Shown: piece by piece, positions 52,804 through 62,446 of the stretch
Layout: the number at the start of each line of letters is the position of its first letter
How positions within the stretch are numbered: the first letter of the stretch is position 1
Source of the DNA: Pseudomonas mucidolens
GTDB lineage: Bacteria; Pseudomonadota; Gammaproteobacteria; Pseudomonadales; Pseudomonadaceae
Reading direction: 5' to 3'
Assembly (NCBI RefSeq): GCF_900106045.1
Contig: NZ_LT629802.1
Location: 868,001 to 932,000 of the forward strand
DNA length: 64,000 nt
The notes under the pieces: model-generated
The model's input: only the letters and a program-made list of their open reading frames with translations
The model's database searches: none
What the model was told of the DNA's origin: nothing
Made by a program: the position numbers and the translations under genes

Positions 52804-53373
52804 TCAGTCCTGAAGGTCGGACGGCGGCGCGCTGGGCGGTTTTGCGGTCAATGAGGTGATCTTGATCAGCAGCGCCAGATGGCCGCCGTCCAGGTAATTG
52901 AGTTGATTGTTCTTGGTCAGTACGTCTTTCTGGCTCAGGTGTTCACTGGCAATGACGCTGCCGTTGGCGTCGAACTGGTTGATCCAGAAATCGGCATCAA
53001 TATGGGTGAAACGCCCCAGTTGCAGGCTCAGTATGCCTTCGATAGGAAACTGGCTGAACTGCTCCTGGCCGTCGGTGATCCTGACCTTGACCGGCTGCTC
53101 ACCCAGGTTCTGTTCCCAGGCTTTGTGCAGCAGCACGCTGTAGTCGCCGCTGGCCTGAAGCTTCTCGACGATGGTGTCCAGGCGTGGCGGGCTGGGCTTT
53201 TCGCTGCCCTGGCGCGGCGCACCGGCATCCCAGTCTTCCGGGGCCGCGCGGCTCTTGATCAGCGGTTCCGCATTCTGGCGGATCAGGATCATTTCCACCT
53301 GATAGAGGCTGTCGGCAAACGCCGAAGGTGCAACGACCACCAACAACAGACTCAGGATACGAAACAGGCGCAT
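52804..53373 (-). CDS. CsiV family protein (peptidoglycan-binding, penicillin-binding-protein-related)
   Basis: The 189-residue product has a signal peptide (LFRILSLLLVVVAPSAFADS, cleavage after Ala20) and a CsiV-like core (YQVEMILIRQNAEPL; LQLGRFTHIDADFWINQF). CsiV was described in Vibrio as a periplasmic activator of amino-acid-regulated cell-wall amidation; the role in Pseudomonas is unknown. The ATG at 53373 follows GAAGGACG. It is directly downstream of mfd (11 bp from its stop), an arrangement kept in Pseudomonas. Confidence 0.85.
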   Translation of the reverse strand: MRLFRILSLLLVVVAPSAFADSLYQVEMILIRQNAEPLIKSRAAPEDWDAGAPRQGSEKPSPPRLDTIVEKLQASGDYSVLLHKAWEQNLGEQPVKVRITDGQEQFSQFPIEGILSLQLGRFTHIDADFWINQFDANGSVIASEHLSQKDVLTKNNQLNYLDGGHLALLIKITSLTAKPPSAPPSDLQD

Positions 53374-53383
53374 GAGGCGTCCT

Positions 53384-56300
53384 TCAAGCAGATTTCGGGA
53401 GGAGGCGTTCAAACAGCGCCTCCAGTGTATTAAAGCGTTCTTCGGCACGTTCCATCGGCACCATGAATTTGAATAGCGTAGCGCCCTCGAACTTGTAACG
53501 ACTGGGCTGGCCTTGAATCAGCTTGATCAGCACCAGCGGGTCCACCGGCGTCTGCGCTTCGAACTCGAGGCGCCCACCTTGAGGGCCGGCGTCGACCTTC
53601 TTGATGCCAAGTTGCTCGGCCTGCAATTTGAGCAGCGTCAGGCGCACCAGGTTCTTGGTCGGCTCCGGTAACAGGCCGAAGCGGTCGATCATCTCGACCT
53701 GCAGGTCCTTGAGGCCTTCTTCGTCGGTGGCCGAGGCGATGCGTTTATACAGGATCAATCGTGCGTGAACGTCCGGCAAGTAGTCTTCGGGAATCAACGC
53801 CGGCAAGCGCAGGTTGATTTCCGGACCGCCACCCAGCGGCTGATCAAGGTTCGGTTGCTCACCCTTGCGGATGGCTTTCACCGCGCGTTCGAGCATTTCC
53901 ATGTACAGCGTGAAACCGACCGCCTGAATCTGCCCGCTCTGGCCGTCTCCCAGCAGTTCGCCGGCACCACGGATTTCCAGATCGTTGGTGGCTAGTACAA
54001 AACCCGCGCCCAGGTCCTGGGTGTTGGCGATGGCTTCCAGGCGCTTTTCGGCGTCGGAGGTGATCTGCTGGCGTGGCGGCGTGAGCAGATACGCATACGC
54101 CTGGTGGTGGCTGCGCCCGACCCGGCCGCGTAGCTGGTGCAACTGTGCCAGGCCGAACTTGTCGGCCCGTTCGATGATGATGGTGTTGGCGCTCGGTACG
54201 TCGATACCGGTCTCGATGATGGTCGAGGCAATCAGTACGTTGAAGCGCTTGTGATAGAAGTCACTCATCACCTGTTCGAGTTCGCGCTCGCGCATCTGTC
54301 CGTGACCGATGCCGATCCGCGCTTCCGGCACCAATTCGGCCAATTCGGCGGCGCATTTCTCGATGGTCTTTACGTCGTTGTGCAGGTAATAAACCTGCCC
54401 ACCACGCAGTAGCTCGCGCAGCAACGCTTCCTTGACCGTGCTTTTGTTCTGCTCCATGACGAAGGTGCGCACCGACAGGCGCCGCGCCGGTGGCGTGGCG
54501 ATGATCGACAGATCACGCATGCCCGATACCGCCATGTTCAGCGTGCGCGGGATCGGCGTGGCGGTGAGGGTCAGGATGTCGACTTCACTGCGCAGGGCCT
54601 TGAGCTGTTCTTTCTGGCGCACGCCAAAGCGGTGTTCTTCGTCGATGATCACCAGGCCGAGGTTTTTGATCTTCACATCGTCTTGCAACAGCTTGTGCGT
54701 ACCGATGACGATGTCGATCTTGCCTTGCGCCAGGTCGGCAACGGCGGCGTTGACTTCTTTGGTGGACTTGAAACGGCTCATCACTTCCACGGTCACCGGC
54801 CAGTCGGCGAAGCGGTCGCGGAAGCTGTTGTAATGCTGCTGGGCGAGCAGGGTGGTGGGGACCAGAATGGCCACCTGGCGACCGCCGTGCACCGCGATAA
54901 AGGCGGCGCGCATCGCCACTTCGGTCTTGCCGAAGCCCACGTCGCCGCAGACCAGGCGGTCCATCGGCTTGGGCGCCAGCATGTCGGCGCGCACGGCGTC
55001 GATGGTGGTTTGCTGATCCGGGGTTTCTTCAAAGGCAAAGCCGGCGCTGAAGGTCGCGTAGTCGGCTTTAGGATCGGCAAACGCATAACCCTCGCGTGCC
55101 GCGCGGCGGGCATAGATGTCCAGCAGTTCGGCGGCGACGTCGCGCACTTGCTCGGCGGCCTTGCGCTTGGCTTTCTGCCAGGTTTCAGAACCGAGGCGGT
55201 GCAATGGCGCCAGGGCATCGTCGCTACCGGTGTAGCGGGCGATCAGGTGCAGGTTGGCCACCGGCACGTAGAGCTTGGCGCCCTCGGCGTATTCCATGGT
55301 GAGGAATTCGGCGACCTGATTGTCGATTTCAAGCGTCGCCAAACCGAGGTAGCGCCCGACACCGTGGTCGATATGCACCACCGGCGCGCCTTCACGCAAC
55401 TCGGTGAGGTTCTTGATCACGGCGTCGTTATTGGCGTCGGTGCGTTTCTCCCGACGCCTGCGCTGCATCACACGTTGACCGAACAGCGGGCTTTCGGCAA
55501 TCAGCGCCAGGGCCGGGTCATCCAGTTGCAGGCCTTCGTCCAGCGGTGCGATGGTGATCGACAGGCGGTCCGTGCCAGCGACAAAGTCCGGCCAGCTGTC
55601 GACGGTTTTCGGACGCAGTTTCAGGCGTTCCAACAGCTCCAGCAACACTTCGCGGCGACCGGCGGATTCGGCGGTGAACAGCACACGGCCGGGAAAGTCG
55701 CCGAGGAAGTTGGAGAGCGCTTCCAGGGGTTGGTTGGCCTTGGCCTGGATCGCCAGGTCTGGCAGCGCTTGCGCGGGAAAGCGCTCACGGCCGACGCCGG
55801 TTTCCACGTCCTGTTGACTGGCGACTACACGCGGCCAGCTTTTCAGGCGGGCGAAACAGTCTTCCACCGGCAGGAACAACTCGGCGGGTGGCAGTAAAGG
55901 ACGGGATGGATCAACGCGCCGCTCTTCATAGCGATTACGTACATCGTTCCAGAAGTTCTCCGCTGCCTGTTCGATACCGGGCAGCGAGAACACTTGTGTG
56001 TCCTGTGGCAGGTAATCGAACAGGGTCGAGGTTTCATCGAAGAACAGCGGCAGGTAATACTCGATACCCGCCGGAGTGATCCCGCTGCTCAGGTCTTGAA
56101 AGATCGGGCAGCGCCGGAAATCCACGTCGAAGCGCTCGCGAAAGCGTGCCTTGAAACGGGTGACCGCGTCTTTTTGCAGCGGGAATTCCCGGGCTGGCAG
56201 CAGCTTGACCGATTCGACCTTGTCGATGGAGCGCTGGTTTTCCGGGTCGAACGTACGCAGGGTCTCGATTTCGTCATCGAACAGGTCGATCCGGTACGGC

Positions 56301-56833
56301 AATTTGCTGCCCATCGGAAACAGGTCGATCAGCGCCCCGCGCACCGCGAACTCGCCGTGCTCGTACACCGTGTCGACACACCGGTAGCCGCTGGCCTCGA
56401 GGCGCGTGCGCATCTGCTCGACATCGAGCTTCTGGCCGATGTCCAGCACCAGGCTGCTGCCCAGCAGGAACTTGGTCGGCGCCAGGCGGTGCAGGGCAGT
56501 GGTGATCGGCACCACCAGCACGCCGTGGGCCAGTTCCGGCAAGCGGTACAGGCTGGCAATGCGCTGGGAAATGATGTCCTGATGCGGCGAGAACAGATCG
56601 TAGGGCAGGGTTTCCCAGTCCGGGAAATGCAGCACCGGCAAATCGGGGGCGAAGAAGCTCAGCTCCTGCTCCAGCCGTTCAGCGCTTTGGCTGTCGGCGG
56701 TCAGCAGCAGGGTAAAGCGCTTGGCTGCGCTGGCAGCCTCGGCGATAGCCAGGCTCAAGGCGGCACCGGGCAAGTTGCCCCAATGCTGTTTACCTGCTTC
56801 GGCAGGGAGTAGCGGTAGACGCAGGACGGGCAC
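53384..56833 (-). CDS. mfd: Transcription-repair coupling factor
   Basis: The 1149-residue product has the usual Mfd length (E. coli 1148). The UvrB-homology region (~1-340) includes FFAPDLPVLHFPDWETLPYD; the RNA polymerase-interacting domain is near 480-550 (HIDHGVGRYLGLATLE); the translocase has motif I GDVGFGKTEVAM, motif II DEEHRFG and motif VI QLRGRVGRS; TRG and a C-terminal UvrA-inhibiting domain follow. Mfd removes stalled RNA polymerase and recruits UvrA. The GTG at 56833 is used (VPVLRLPLLP is the family start) since the frame upstream to 57016 adds 61 unrelated residues. Confidence 0.97.
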   Translation of the reverse strand: MPVLRLPLLPAEAGKQHWGNLPGAALSLAIAEAASAAKRFTLLLTADSQSAERLEQELSFFAPDLPVLHFPDWETLPYDLFSPHQDIISQRIASLYRLPELAHGVLVVPITTALHRLAPTKFLLGSSLVLDIGQKLDVEQMRTRLEASGYRCVDTVYEHGEFAVRGALIDLFPMGSKLPYRIDLFDDEIETLRTFDPENQRSIDKVESVKLLPAREFPLQKDAVTRFKARFRERFDVDFRRCPIFQDLSSGITPAGIEYYLPLFFDETSTLFDYLPQDTQVFSLPGIEQAAENFWNDVRNRYEERRVDPSRPLLPPAELFLPVEDCFARLKSWPRVVASQQDVETGVGRERFPAQALPDLAIQAKANQPLEALSNFLGDFPGRVLFTAESAGRREVLLELLERLKLRPKTVDSWPDFVAGTDRLSITIAPLDEGLQLDDPALALIAESPLFGQRVMQRRRREKRTDANNDAVIKNLTELREGAPVVHIDHGVGRYLGLATLEIDNQVAEFLTMEYAEGAKLYVPVANLHLIARYTGSDDALAPLHRLGSETWQKAKRKAAEQVRDVAAELLDIYARRAAREGYAFADPKADYATFSAGFAFEETPDQQTTIDAVRADMLAPKPMDRLVCGDVGFGKTEVAMRAAFIAVHGGRQVAILVPTTLLAQQHYNSFRDRFADWPVTVEVMSRFKSTKEVNAAVADLAQGKIDIVIGTHKLLQDDVKIKNLGLVIIDEEHRFGVRQKEQLKALRSEVDILTLTATPIPRTLNMAVSGMRDLSIIATPPARRLSVRTFVMEQNKSTVKEALLRELLRGGQVYYLHNDVKTIEKCAAELAELVPEARIGIGHGQMRERELEQVMSDFYHKRFNVLIASTIIETGIDVPSANTIIIERADKFGLAQLHQLRGRVGRSHHQAYAYLLTPPRQQITSDAEKRLEAIANTQDLGAGFVLATNDLEIRGAGELLGDGQSGQIQAVGFTLYMEMLERAVKAIRKGEQPNLDQPLGGGPEINLRLPALIPEDYLPDVHARLILYKRIASATDEEGLKDLQVEMIDRFGLLPEPTKNLVRLTLLKLQAEQLGIKKVDAGPQGGRLEFEAQTPVDPLVLIKLIQGQPSRYKFEGATLFKFMVPMERAEERFNTLEALFERLLPKSA

Positions 56834-57186
56834 GGAAGGTTGAGCTCCAGCGTTGCGACAAAGTCGGTAATTGTAACGGCCCGGAGTGCCGCCTGTCAGT
56901 TGCTGACTGTGTCTAATGCAGTTTGTGGGAAATGTAGTGGCTATGACAAACAATGCCGGGTTTTGACTCAATATGTAGTGCCGAAATGCACGTATGTTTC
57001 GGAGGGTTACGGACAACGCGCCCCGGGCGTTTCCTAAGAGCAGTTCTGGAAGCCGCGTATTTACTGGGCTCTGGCGCGGTGAAAGTTTTTTGCAAATGGT
57101 TTTGTTGCGGGGCGCGCATTGCTCCGCAGAGACTCGGACGGCATAATGTAGCCCCTTTTTTCAGCCCCTACATGTGGAAGGTTCCC
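56834..57186. other. Divergent mfd-gap intergenic region
   Basis: About 350 bp between divergent genes. It holds the gap promoter (57119-57147) and presumably that of mfd further left. No separate coding frame is convincing. Confidence 0.55.
57119..57147 (+). promoter_or_regulatory. Sigma-70-like promoter of the gap gene
   Basis: TTGCTC and CATAAT are separated by 17 bp, 40 bp before the GTG start. It is a moderate match, so it is a candidate only. Confidence 0.5.
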
Positions 57187-58635
57187 GTGACTCAGAAGCC
57201 CGACCAGTGTCTTGGTGAATGGATCGACCGTGAAGCACTCGCAGAAGCGATGATTCCGCTTATCGGTCAGCTATACCGCAATAACAATGTGGTTAGCTCG
57301 ATCTATGGCCGCAGCCTGATCAACCAGTCAGTCATCGCGATTCTCAAGGCTCATCGCTTTGCTCGCCACCGTCAGTCCGACGATGTCGAACTCTCCGTCC
57401 ACGAAACATTCCCTCTGCTTAAAGCCATGAGCGAGCTCAAGCTCGGCGCGGCGTCGGTGGATCTGGGCAAGTTGGCCGTCAAATTCAAGACTCAAGGCAA
57501 CGGCCGTACCGCCGAGCAATTTGTCCGTGAAGAAATGGCCGACATCGTCGGTCAGCAAAGTGCGGTCGCTCGGAAAGGCACCGACGTCGTGTTGTACGGC
57601 TTCGGGCGTATCGGCCGTTTGCTGGCGCGCATTCTGATCGAGAAAACCGGTGGCGGCGATGGCCTGCGCCTGCGTGCCATTGTCGTGCGCAAAGGCGCCG
57701 AGAATGACCTGACCAAGCGCGCCAGCCTGCTGCGTCGTGACTCGGTGCACGGTTCGTTCAATGGCACCATCACCATCGACGAAGCAAACAGCACCATCAC
57801 CGCCAACGGTAACCTGATCCAGGTGATCTATGCGAAGAACCCGACCGAGGTGGATTACACCCAGTACGGCATCCAGAACGCGCTGTTGGTGGACAACACC
57901 GGCGTATGGCGTGACGCCGATGGCCTGGGCCAGCACCTGGCCTGCCCGGGTGTCGATCGCGTTGTGTTGACCGCGCCTGGCAAGGGCAAGCTGAAGAACA
58001 TCGTTCACGGCATCAACCACGCTGAAATCACTGCTGACGACAAGATCGTGTCCGCCGCTTCCTGCACCACCAACGCCATCGTGCCGGTGCTGAAGGCTGT
58101 GAATGACAAGTTCGGCATCATCAACGGTCACGTCGAAACGGTTCACTCGTACACCAACGACCAGAACCTGATCGACAACTTCCACAAGGGCGATCGTCGT
58201 GGCCGTAGCGCCGCGCTGAACATGGTGATCACCGAGACCGGTGCTGCCACCGCTGCCGCCAAGGCCTTGCCTGAGCTGGCCGGCAAGCTGACCGGCAACG
58301 CGATTCGTGTGCCGACGCCGAACGTGTCGATGGCCATTCTCAACCTCAACCTTGAGAAAGCCGCCACCCGTGAGGAGATGAACGAGTACCTGCGCTACAT
58401 GGCGCTGCACTCCGATCTGCACAAGCAAATCGACTACGTCAATTCCCAGGAAGTGGTTTCCACCGACTTCGTTGGCTCGCGCCACGCCGGTGTGGTGGAC
58501 GCGGAAGCGACCATTACCCAGGACAACCGCGTTGTACTGTACGTTTGGTACGACAACGAGTTCGGCTACAGCTGCCAGGTGGTGCGCGTGATGGAAGACA
58601 TGGCAGGGGTCAACCCGCCAGCATTCCCGCGCTAA
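57187..58635 (+). CDS. Glyceraldehyde-3-phosphate dehydrogenase (long GapB-like form)
   Basis: The 482-residue GAPDH is longer than the usual ~335 residues: residues ~1-125 form an extra N-terminal helical region (GEWIDREALAEAMIPLIGQL), then the Rossmann site GFGRIGRLLARILIE (~135) and the catalytic Cys in SAASCTTNAIVPV (~290), with NEFGYSCQV near the end. It converts G3P and phosphate to 1,3-bisphosphoglycerate, probably on the gluconeogenic side in Pseudomonas. The GTG at 57187 follows GGAAGG; the ATG at 57172 has no ribosome site. Confidence 0.93.
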   Translation: MTQKPDQCLGEWIDREALAEAMIPLIGQLYRNNNVVSSIYGRSLINQSVIAILKAHRFARHRQSDDVELSVHETFPLLKAMSELKLGAASVDLGKLAVKFKTQGNGRTAEQFVREEMADIVGQQSAVARKGTDVVLYGFGRIGRLLARILIEKTGGGDGLRLRAIVVRKGAENDLTKRASLLRRDSVHGSFNGTITIDEANSTITANGNLIQVIYAKNPTEVDYTQYGIQNALLVDNTGVWRDADGLGQHLACPGVDRVVLTAPGKGKLKNIVHGINHAEITADDKIVSAASCTTNAIVPVLKAVNDKFGIINGHVETVHSYTNDQNLIDNFHKGDRRGRSAALNMVITETGAATAAAKALPELAGKLTGNAIRVPTPNVSMAILNLNLEKAATREEMNEYLRYMALHSDLHKQIDYVNSQEVVSTDFVGSRHAGVVDAEATITQDNRVVLYVWYDNEFGYSCQVVRVMEDMAGVNPPAFPR

Positions 58636-58650
58636 GCGTCAGCCGTCAAT

Positions 58651-58911
58651 GAAAAAGCCCCGACAGTTCGGCAATGCTGTTCAGTTAAGCATGTGACGCG
58701 CCTGATACCGCCTTTGTGGCGAGGGGGCTCGTCCCCCGTTGGGCTGCGCAGCAGCCCTCAAAGCGGCCATCCCGATTTGAATGAACGAACGGGGAGGCCT
58801 TTTTGGGGCTGCTGCGCAGCCCAACGGGGGACGAGCCCCCTCGCCACAGGACGGTGTTCGGCACGCGACTTTCTTGATTGAACAGCGTTACCGACTGGTC
58901 GGGGCTTTTTC
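58651..58911. repeat. Large imperfect palindrome: terminator stem enclosing REPIN copy B
   Basis: The outer arms GAAAAAGCCCCGAC (58651) and GTCGGGGCTTTTTC (58898-58911) make a classic terminator stem for gap, and pairing continues inward imperfectly (GCTGTTCA/TGAACAGC) until the REPIN arms at 58716-58848 (TGTGGCGAGGGGGCTCGTCC and complement; inner GGGCTGCGCAGCAGCCC). The REPIN arm plus 34 bases (58682-58715) matches copy A at 20936-21104 with about four differences in the flank. Confidence 0.85.
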
Positions 58912-59039
58912 GTGTCTGCGGGTTGATCGGTTCGCTTGCCCTGAGCAACGGCGACGACATGCCACATAATGGTGGGGCCTGGAAACGTGTTTGAGTACGG
59001 CTTCAGTCAATTTCCCACGGCGATAAGGTGGCGTCTCCT

Positions 59040-60053
59040 ATGGTTGACCTGCGATATGTAACGGTTTGCTGGGCGCTGGTGATACTGGCGGGGTGCGGGA
59101 ATGGCGAGAGTCTGGAGAGCTTTGCCGGTCCGACGATGGGGAGCACTTACTCGATCAAGTACATCCGCACGCCTGGAGTGCCCGCGCCTGACGATGTGCA
59201 GCCGCAGGTGGAGGCGATTCTCGATGAGGTCGACAGGCAGATGTCGACTTATCGCAGCGACTCCGACATCGAGCGTTTCAACGACCTGCCGGCCAATAGC
59301 TGCCAGCCGATGCCCGAGGCGGTCCTGCGGCTGGTACGCGTGGGCGAGCAGTTATCCCGGGCCAGTGGCGGCGCTTTTGATCTGACGGTCGAGCCCTTGC
59401 TCAACCTGTGGGGCTTCGGTCCCCAGGCGCGCACGGTAAAAGTCCCGGATCCGGCGATGCTGGCTGCGGCACGCGAGCGCGTTGGCCACCAGCATTTGCG
59501 TATCGAAGGTGATCGGCTGTGTAAGGAGGCGGCGGTTCAAGTCGACTTCAACAGCATCGCTGCCGGGTATGCGGTGGATCAGATTGCTGACCGGTTCAAT
59601 CAGCTGGGCATAAGACGTTACCTGGTGGAAGCCACCGGCGAGTTGAAGGCCGCTGGCCGCAAGCTTGACGGCTCGCCTTGGCGCGTGGCGCTGGAAGAGC
59701 CCCGTGACGACCAGCAAGTAGCCGAGCGCATCATTGCGGTGGATGGCTTCGCTGTATCTACATCGGGTGACTATCGCAACTATTTCCAGCAGGATGGTCG
59801 TCGTTACTCTCACACGCTGGATGCACGGACTGGCGCGCCGATTACCCATGCGCTGGCGTCGGTTACCGTGCTGGCGCCGTCGGCGCTGATGGCCGATGGC
59901 TTGTCCTCGTTGCTGTTGATCCTCGGGCCACGGCAAGGCTGGGAATACGCGGAAAAACAGCGGATCGCGGCATTTTTTGTGATGCGTGAGGGGGCTGGTT
60001 TCGTCACACGCAGTAACAAGGCATTCGAGCAACTGACAACGTCCGAGCCGTAA
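59040..60053 (+). CDS. apbE: FAD:protein FMN transferase (ApbE), lipoprotein
   Basis: The 337-residue product has a lipoprotein signal ending in LAGC (LVILAGCGNGES) and an ApbE core: AGPTMGSTYSIKY (~30), VDRQMSTYRSDSDIERFN (~70), VDFNSIAAGYAVDQIADRF (~175), GDYRNYFQQDG (~245) and TLDARTGAPITHALASVTV (~265). It attaches FMN covalently to Thr of NqrB/NqrC or RnfG, at the periplasmic side. ATG 59040 is chosen over GTG 59028; AAGGTGG lies 10 bases upstream. In P. aeruginosa it sits beside nqrA-F, but here no nqr gene is between it and gap. Confidence 0.93.
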   Translation: MVDLRYVTVCWALVILAGCGNGESLESFAGPTMGSTYSIKYIRTPGVPAPDDVQPQVEAILDEVDRQMSTYRSDSDIERFNDLPANSCQPMPEAVLRLVRVGEQLSRASGGAFDLTVEPLLNLWGFGPQARTVKVPDPAMLAAARERVGHQHLRIEGDRLCKEAAVQVDFNSIAAGYAVDQIADRFNQLGIRRYLVEATGELKAAGRKLDGSPWRVALEEPRDDQQVAERIIAVDGFAVSTSGDYRNYFQQDGRRYSHTLDARTGAPITHALASVTVLAPSALMADGLSSLLLILGPRQGWEYAEKQRIAAFFVMREGAGFVTRSNKAFEQLTTSEP

Positions 60054-60243
60054 CAATTGCCATGTAGTAAAGGCAAAACTGGCCTACGACGCGACCAAGG
60101 GTTAATGTGCGCGGCGTTAAGCGTTCTATAGACTGTGCCCCGGCTCACACACATGAGCCTATTTGATCCTTCATGACCGCTGGCCGCGGCATGATTTAGC
60201 CAGGCGCCCAACCGTGCGCACTGGCCTGTTCTGAGGAGTACGC

Positions 60244-61638
60244 ATGGCTGTCTACAACTACGACGTAGTGGTACTGGGTTCCGGCCCGGCTGGAGAAGGT
60301 GCGGCGATGAACGCCGCCAAAGCAGGGCGCAAGGTGGCGATGGTCGATAGCCGTCGCCAGGTCGGCGGTAACTGCACCCACCTGGGCACCATCCCGTCCA
60401 AGGCCTTGCGTCACTCGGTGCGCCAGATCATGCAGTTCAACACCAACCCGATGTTCCGGGCGATTGGTGAGCCGCGCTGGTTTTCATTCCCAGACGTACT
60501 CAAGAGCGCCGAGAAAGTCATTTCCAAGCAAGTCGCTTCGCGTACCGGCTTCTACGCTCGTAACCGTGTCGACCTGTTTTTCGGTACTGGCAGCTTTGCC
60601 GACGAGCAAACCGTCGAAGTGGTCTGCGCCAACGGCGTGGTCGAGAAGCTGGTCGCCAAGCACATCATCATCGCCACCGGCTCGCGACCGTATCGCCCGG
60701 CGGATATCGATTTCCACCACCCGCGTATCTACGATAGCGACACCATCCTCAGCCTGGGCCACACCCCGCGCAAACTGATCATCTACGGCGCCGGCGTAAT
60801 TGGCTGTGAATACGCCTCGATCTTCAGCGGCCTGGGCGTATTGGTGGAGCTGGTGGATAACCGCGACCAGTTGCTGAGCTTCCTCGACTCGGAAATCTCC
60901 CAGGCGTTGAGCTACCACTTCAGCAACAACAACATCACCGTGCGCCACAACGAGGAATACGACCGCGTTGAAGGCCTGGACAACGGTGTGATCCTGCACC
61001 TCAAGTCCGGCAAGAAAATCAAGGCCGATGCCTTGCTCTGGTGTAACGGGCGTACCGGCAACACCGACAAGCTGGGCATGGAAAACATCGGGGTCAAGGT
61101 CAATAGCCGTGGCCAGATCGAAGTCGATGAGAACTACCGCACCTGTGTCACCAATATCTTTGGTGCCGGTGACGTGATCGGCTGGCCGAGCCTGGCCAGT
61201 GCCGCGCATGACCAAGGGCGTTCGGCCGCTGGGAGCATCGTCGACAATGGCAGCTGGCGTTACGTCAACGATGTGCCGACCGGGATCTACACGATTCCTG
61301 AGATCAGCTCCATCGGCAAGAACGAGAACGAGCTGACCAAGGCCAAGGTGCCTTACGAGGTGGGCAAGGCGTTCTTCAAGAGCATGGCGCGTGCACAGAT
61401 CGCCGGCGAGCCGCAAGGCATGCTGAAGATCCTGTTTCACCGCGAGACCCTGGAAGTCCTCGGCGTGCATTGCTTCGGCTACCAGGCGTCGGAGATCGTA
61501 CACATCGGCCAGGCCATCATGAACCAGCCGGGTGAACAAAATACCCTCAAGTATTTCGTCAACACCACGTTCAACTACCCGACCATGGCTGAAGCCTATC
61601 GGGTCGCCGCCTACGACGGCCTCAACCGGCTTTTTTGA
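60244..61638 (+). CDS. sthA: Soluble pyridine nucleotide transhydrogenase
   Basis: The 464-residue flavoprotein moves hydride between NADPH and NAD+. The FAD site is [18 protein letters not shown] at the start; the second nucleotide site is [36 protein letters not shown] lies near 310. The first disulfide motif is GGNCTHLGT, where the second redox Cys of dihydrolipoamide-type enzymes is a Thr, the hallmark of SthA. It has GAGGAGTACGC before the ATG. It adjusts the NADPH/NADH balance. Confidence 0.96.
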   Translation: MAVYNYDVVVLGSGPAGEGAAMNAAKAGRKVAMVDSRRQVGGNCTHLGTIPSKALRHSVRQIMQFNTNPMFRAIGEPRWFSFPDVLKSAEKVISKQVASRTGFYARNRVDLFFGTGSFADEQTVEVVCANGVVEKLVAKHIIIATGSRPYRPADIDFHHPRIYDSDTILSLGHTPRKLIIYGAGVIGCEYASIFSGLGVLVELVDNRDQLLSFLDSEISQALSYHFSNNNITVRHNEEYDRVEGLDNGVILHLKSGKKIKADALLWCNGRTGNTDKLGMENIGVKVNSRGQIEVDENYRTCVTNIFGAGDVIGWPSLASAAHDQGRSAAGSIVDNGSWRYVNDVPTGIYTIPEISSIGKNENELTKAKVPYEVGKAFFKSMARAQIAGEPQGMLKILFHRETLEVLGVHCFGYQASEIVHIGQAIMNQPGEQNTLKYFVNTTFNYPTMAEAYRVAAYDGLNRLF

Positions 61639-61680
61639 GCGGCTCCGGCCGGTGGCCTGAGCCGGCCGGGGAGACCGATT

Positions 61681-62403
61681 TCAGTAATTCCCGAGGGTGG
61701 CAGTGGCCAAACCGGGAAAGTCTGTAATCAGGCTATCTACGCCGAAGTCGGCGAGCCTGCGCATCAGCGCAGGTTCGTTGACTGTCCACACGGAAACGTG
61801 CAGCCCCTGGCGCTGGGCCTTGGCCAGGCGCTCAGGGGTACATAGCGTCCAGTTCAGCGCCAGAATCTCACAACCATAGTTTTGCGCGACCTTCAGCGGG
61901 TCGAGCCAGGCGTATTCCGCCACCAGTCCCCGTGACAGGTCCGGCGTCAACTCCAGAGCGGCTTTCAGTACTTCCCGCGAGCTGGAGGTCACTGTCACCT
62001 TGTCCATGATGCCGAACCGCACGGCCATTTCCCGAATCGCCAGCACGGTGCTCGCCGCGCGGGTGCGTGAAGCGCTTTTGACTTCCAACTGCCAGTGATC
62101 GAAGTCGCACTTTTCAAACAGCTCTTCCAGGCGCGGGATCGGGCAGCGAGTGACCCAGCCAGGACCGCCGGCGCGGGCGTCCATCTTCACCAGGTCGGCG
62201 GCGGAATATTCCACCACCTTGCCGCGCCGATCGGCGGTGCGCTTGAGGGTCGGGTCGTGGATGACCATCAGTTCGCCGTCCATCGACAGGTGCAAGTCCA
62301 GTTCGCAGCGGCGTACGCCATGCTCGAGACACTGCTGGAAGCTGGTCAGGGTATTTTCCGGTGCTTCGCCTTTGGCGCCGCGGTGGCCATAAATCAGTGT
62401 CAC
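61681..62403 (-). CDS. Glycerophosphodiester phosphodiesterase
   Basis: The 240-residue GDPD has IYGHRGAKGEAPENT at the start (catalytic His and the metal Glu), ELDLHLSMDGELMVIHDPTLKRT (second metal site and general acid/base His) and LNWTLCTPERLAKA near 185. It cleaves glycerophosphodiesters to glycerol-3-phosphate and an alcohol. No signal peptide, hence UgpQ-like and cytosolic. The GTG at 62403 has AAGGAG 6 bases upstream; the frame continues further up without support. Confidence 0.95.
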   Translation of the reverse strand: MTLIYGHRGAKGEAPENTLTSFQQCLEHGVRRCELDLHLSMDGELMVIHDPTLKRTADRRGKVVEYSAADLVKMDARAGGPGWVTRCPIPRLEELFEKCDFDHWQLEVKSASRTRAASTVLAIREMAVRFGIMDKVTVTSSSREVLKAALELTPDLSRGLVAEYAWLDPLKVAQNYGCEILALNWTLCTPERLAKAQRQGLHVSVWTVNEPALMRRLADFGVDSLITDFPGLATATLGNY

Positions 62404-62446
62404 AGTTGCTCCTTGCGCCAGGTGTTCTGGCAGGATAAATACGAAT

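Noticed and set aside
54632..55897. Open frame of 421 codons on the plus strand
   Set aside because: Antisense to mfd; the composition is of a shadow frame.
56834..57016. N-terminal extension of Mfd from an ATG at 57016
   Set aside because: The 61 extra residues do not resemble any Mfd start; GTG 56833 gives the family length.
56953..57186. Longer N-terminus of GAPDH
   Set aside because: The frame runs through the candidate promoter; the GGAAGG site supports GTG 57187.
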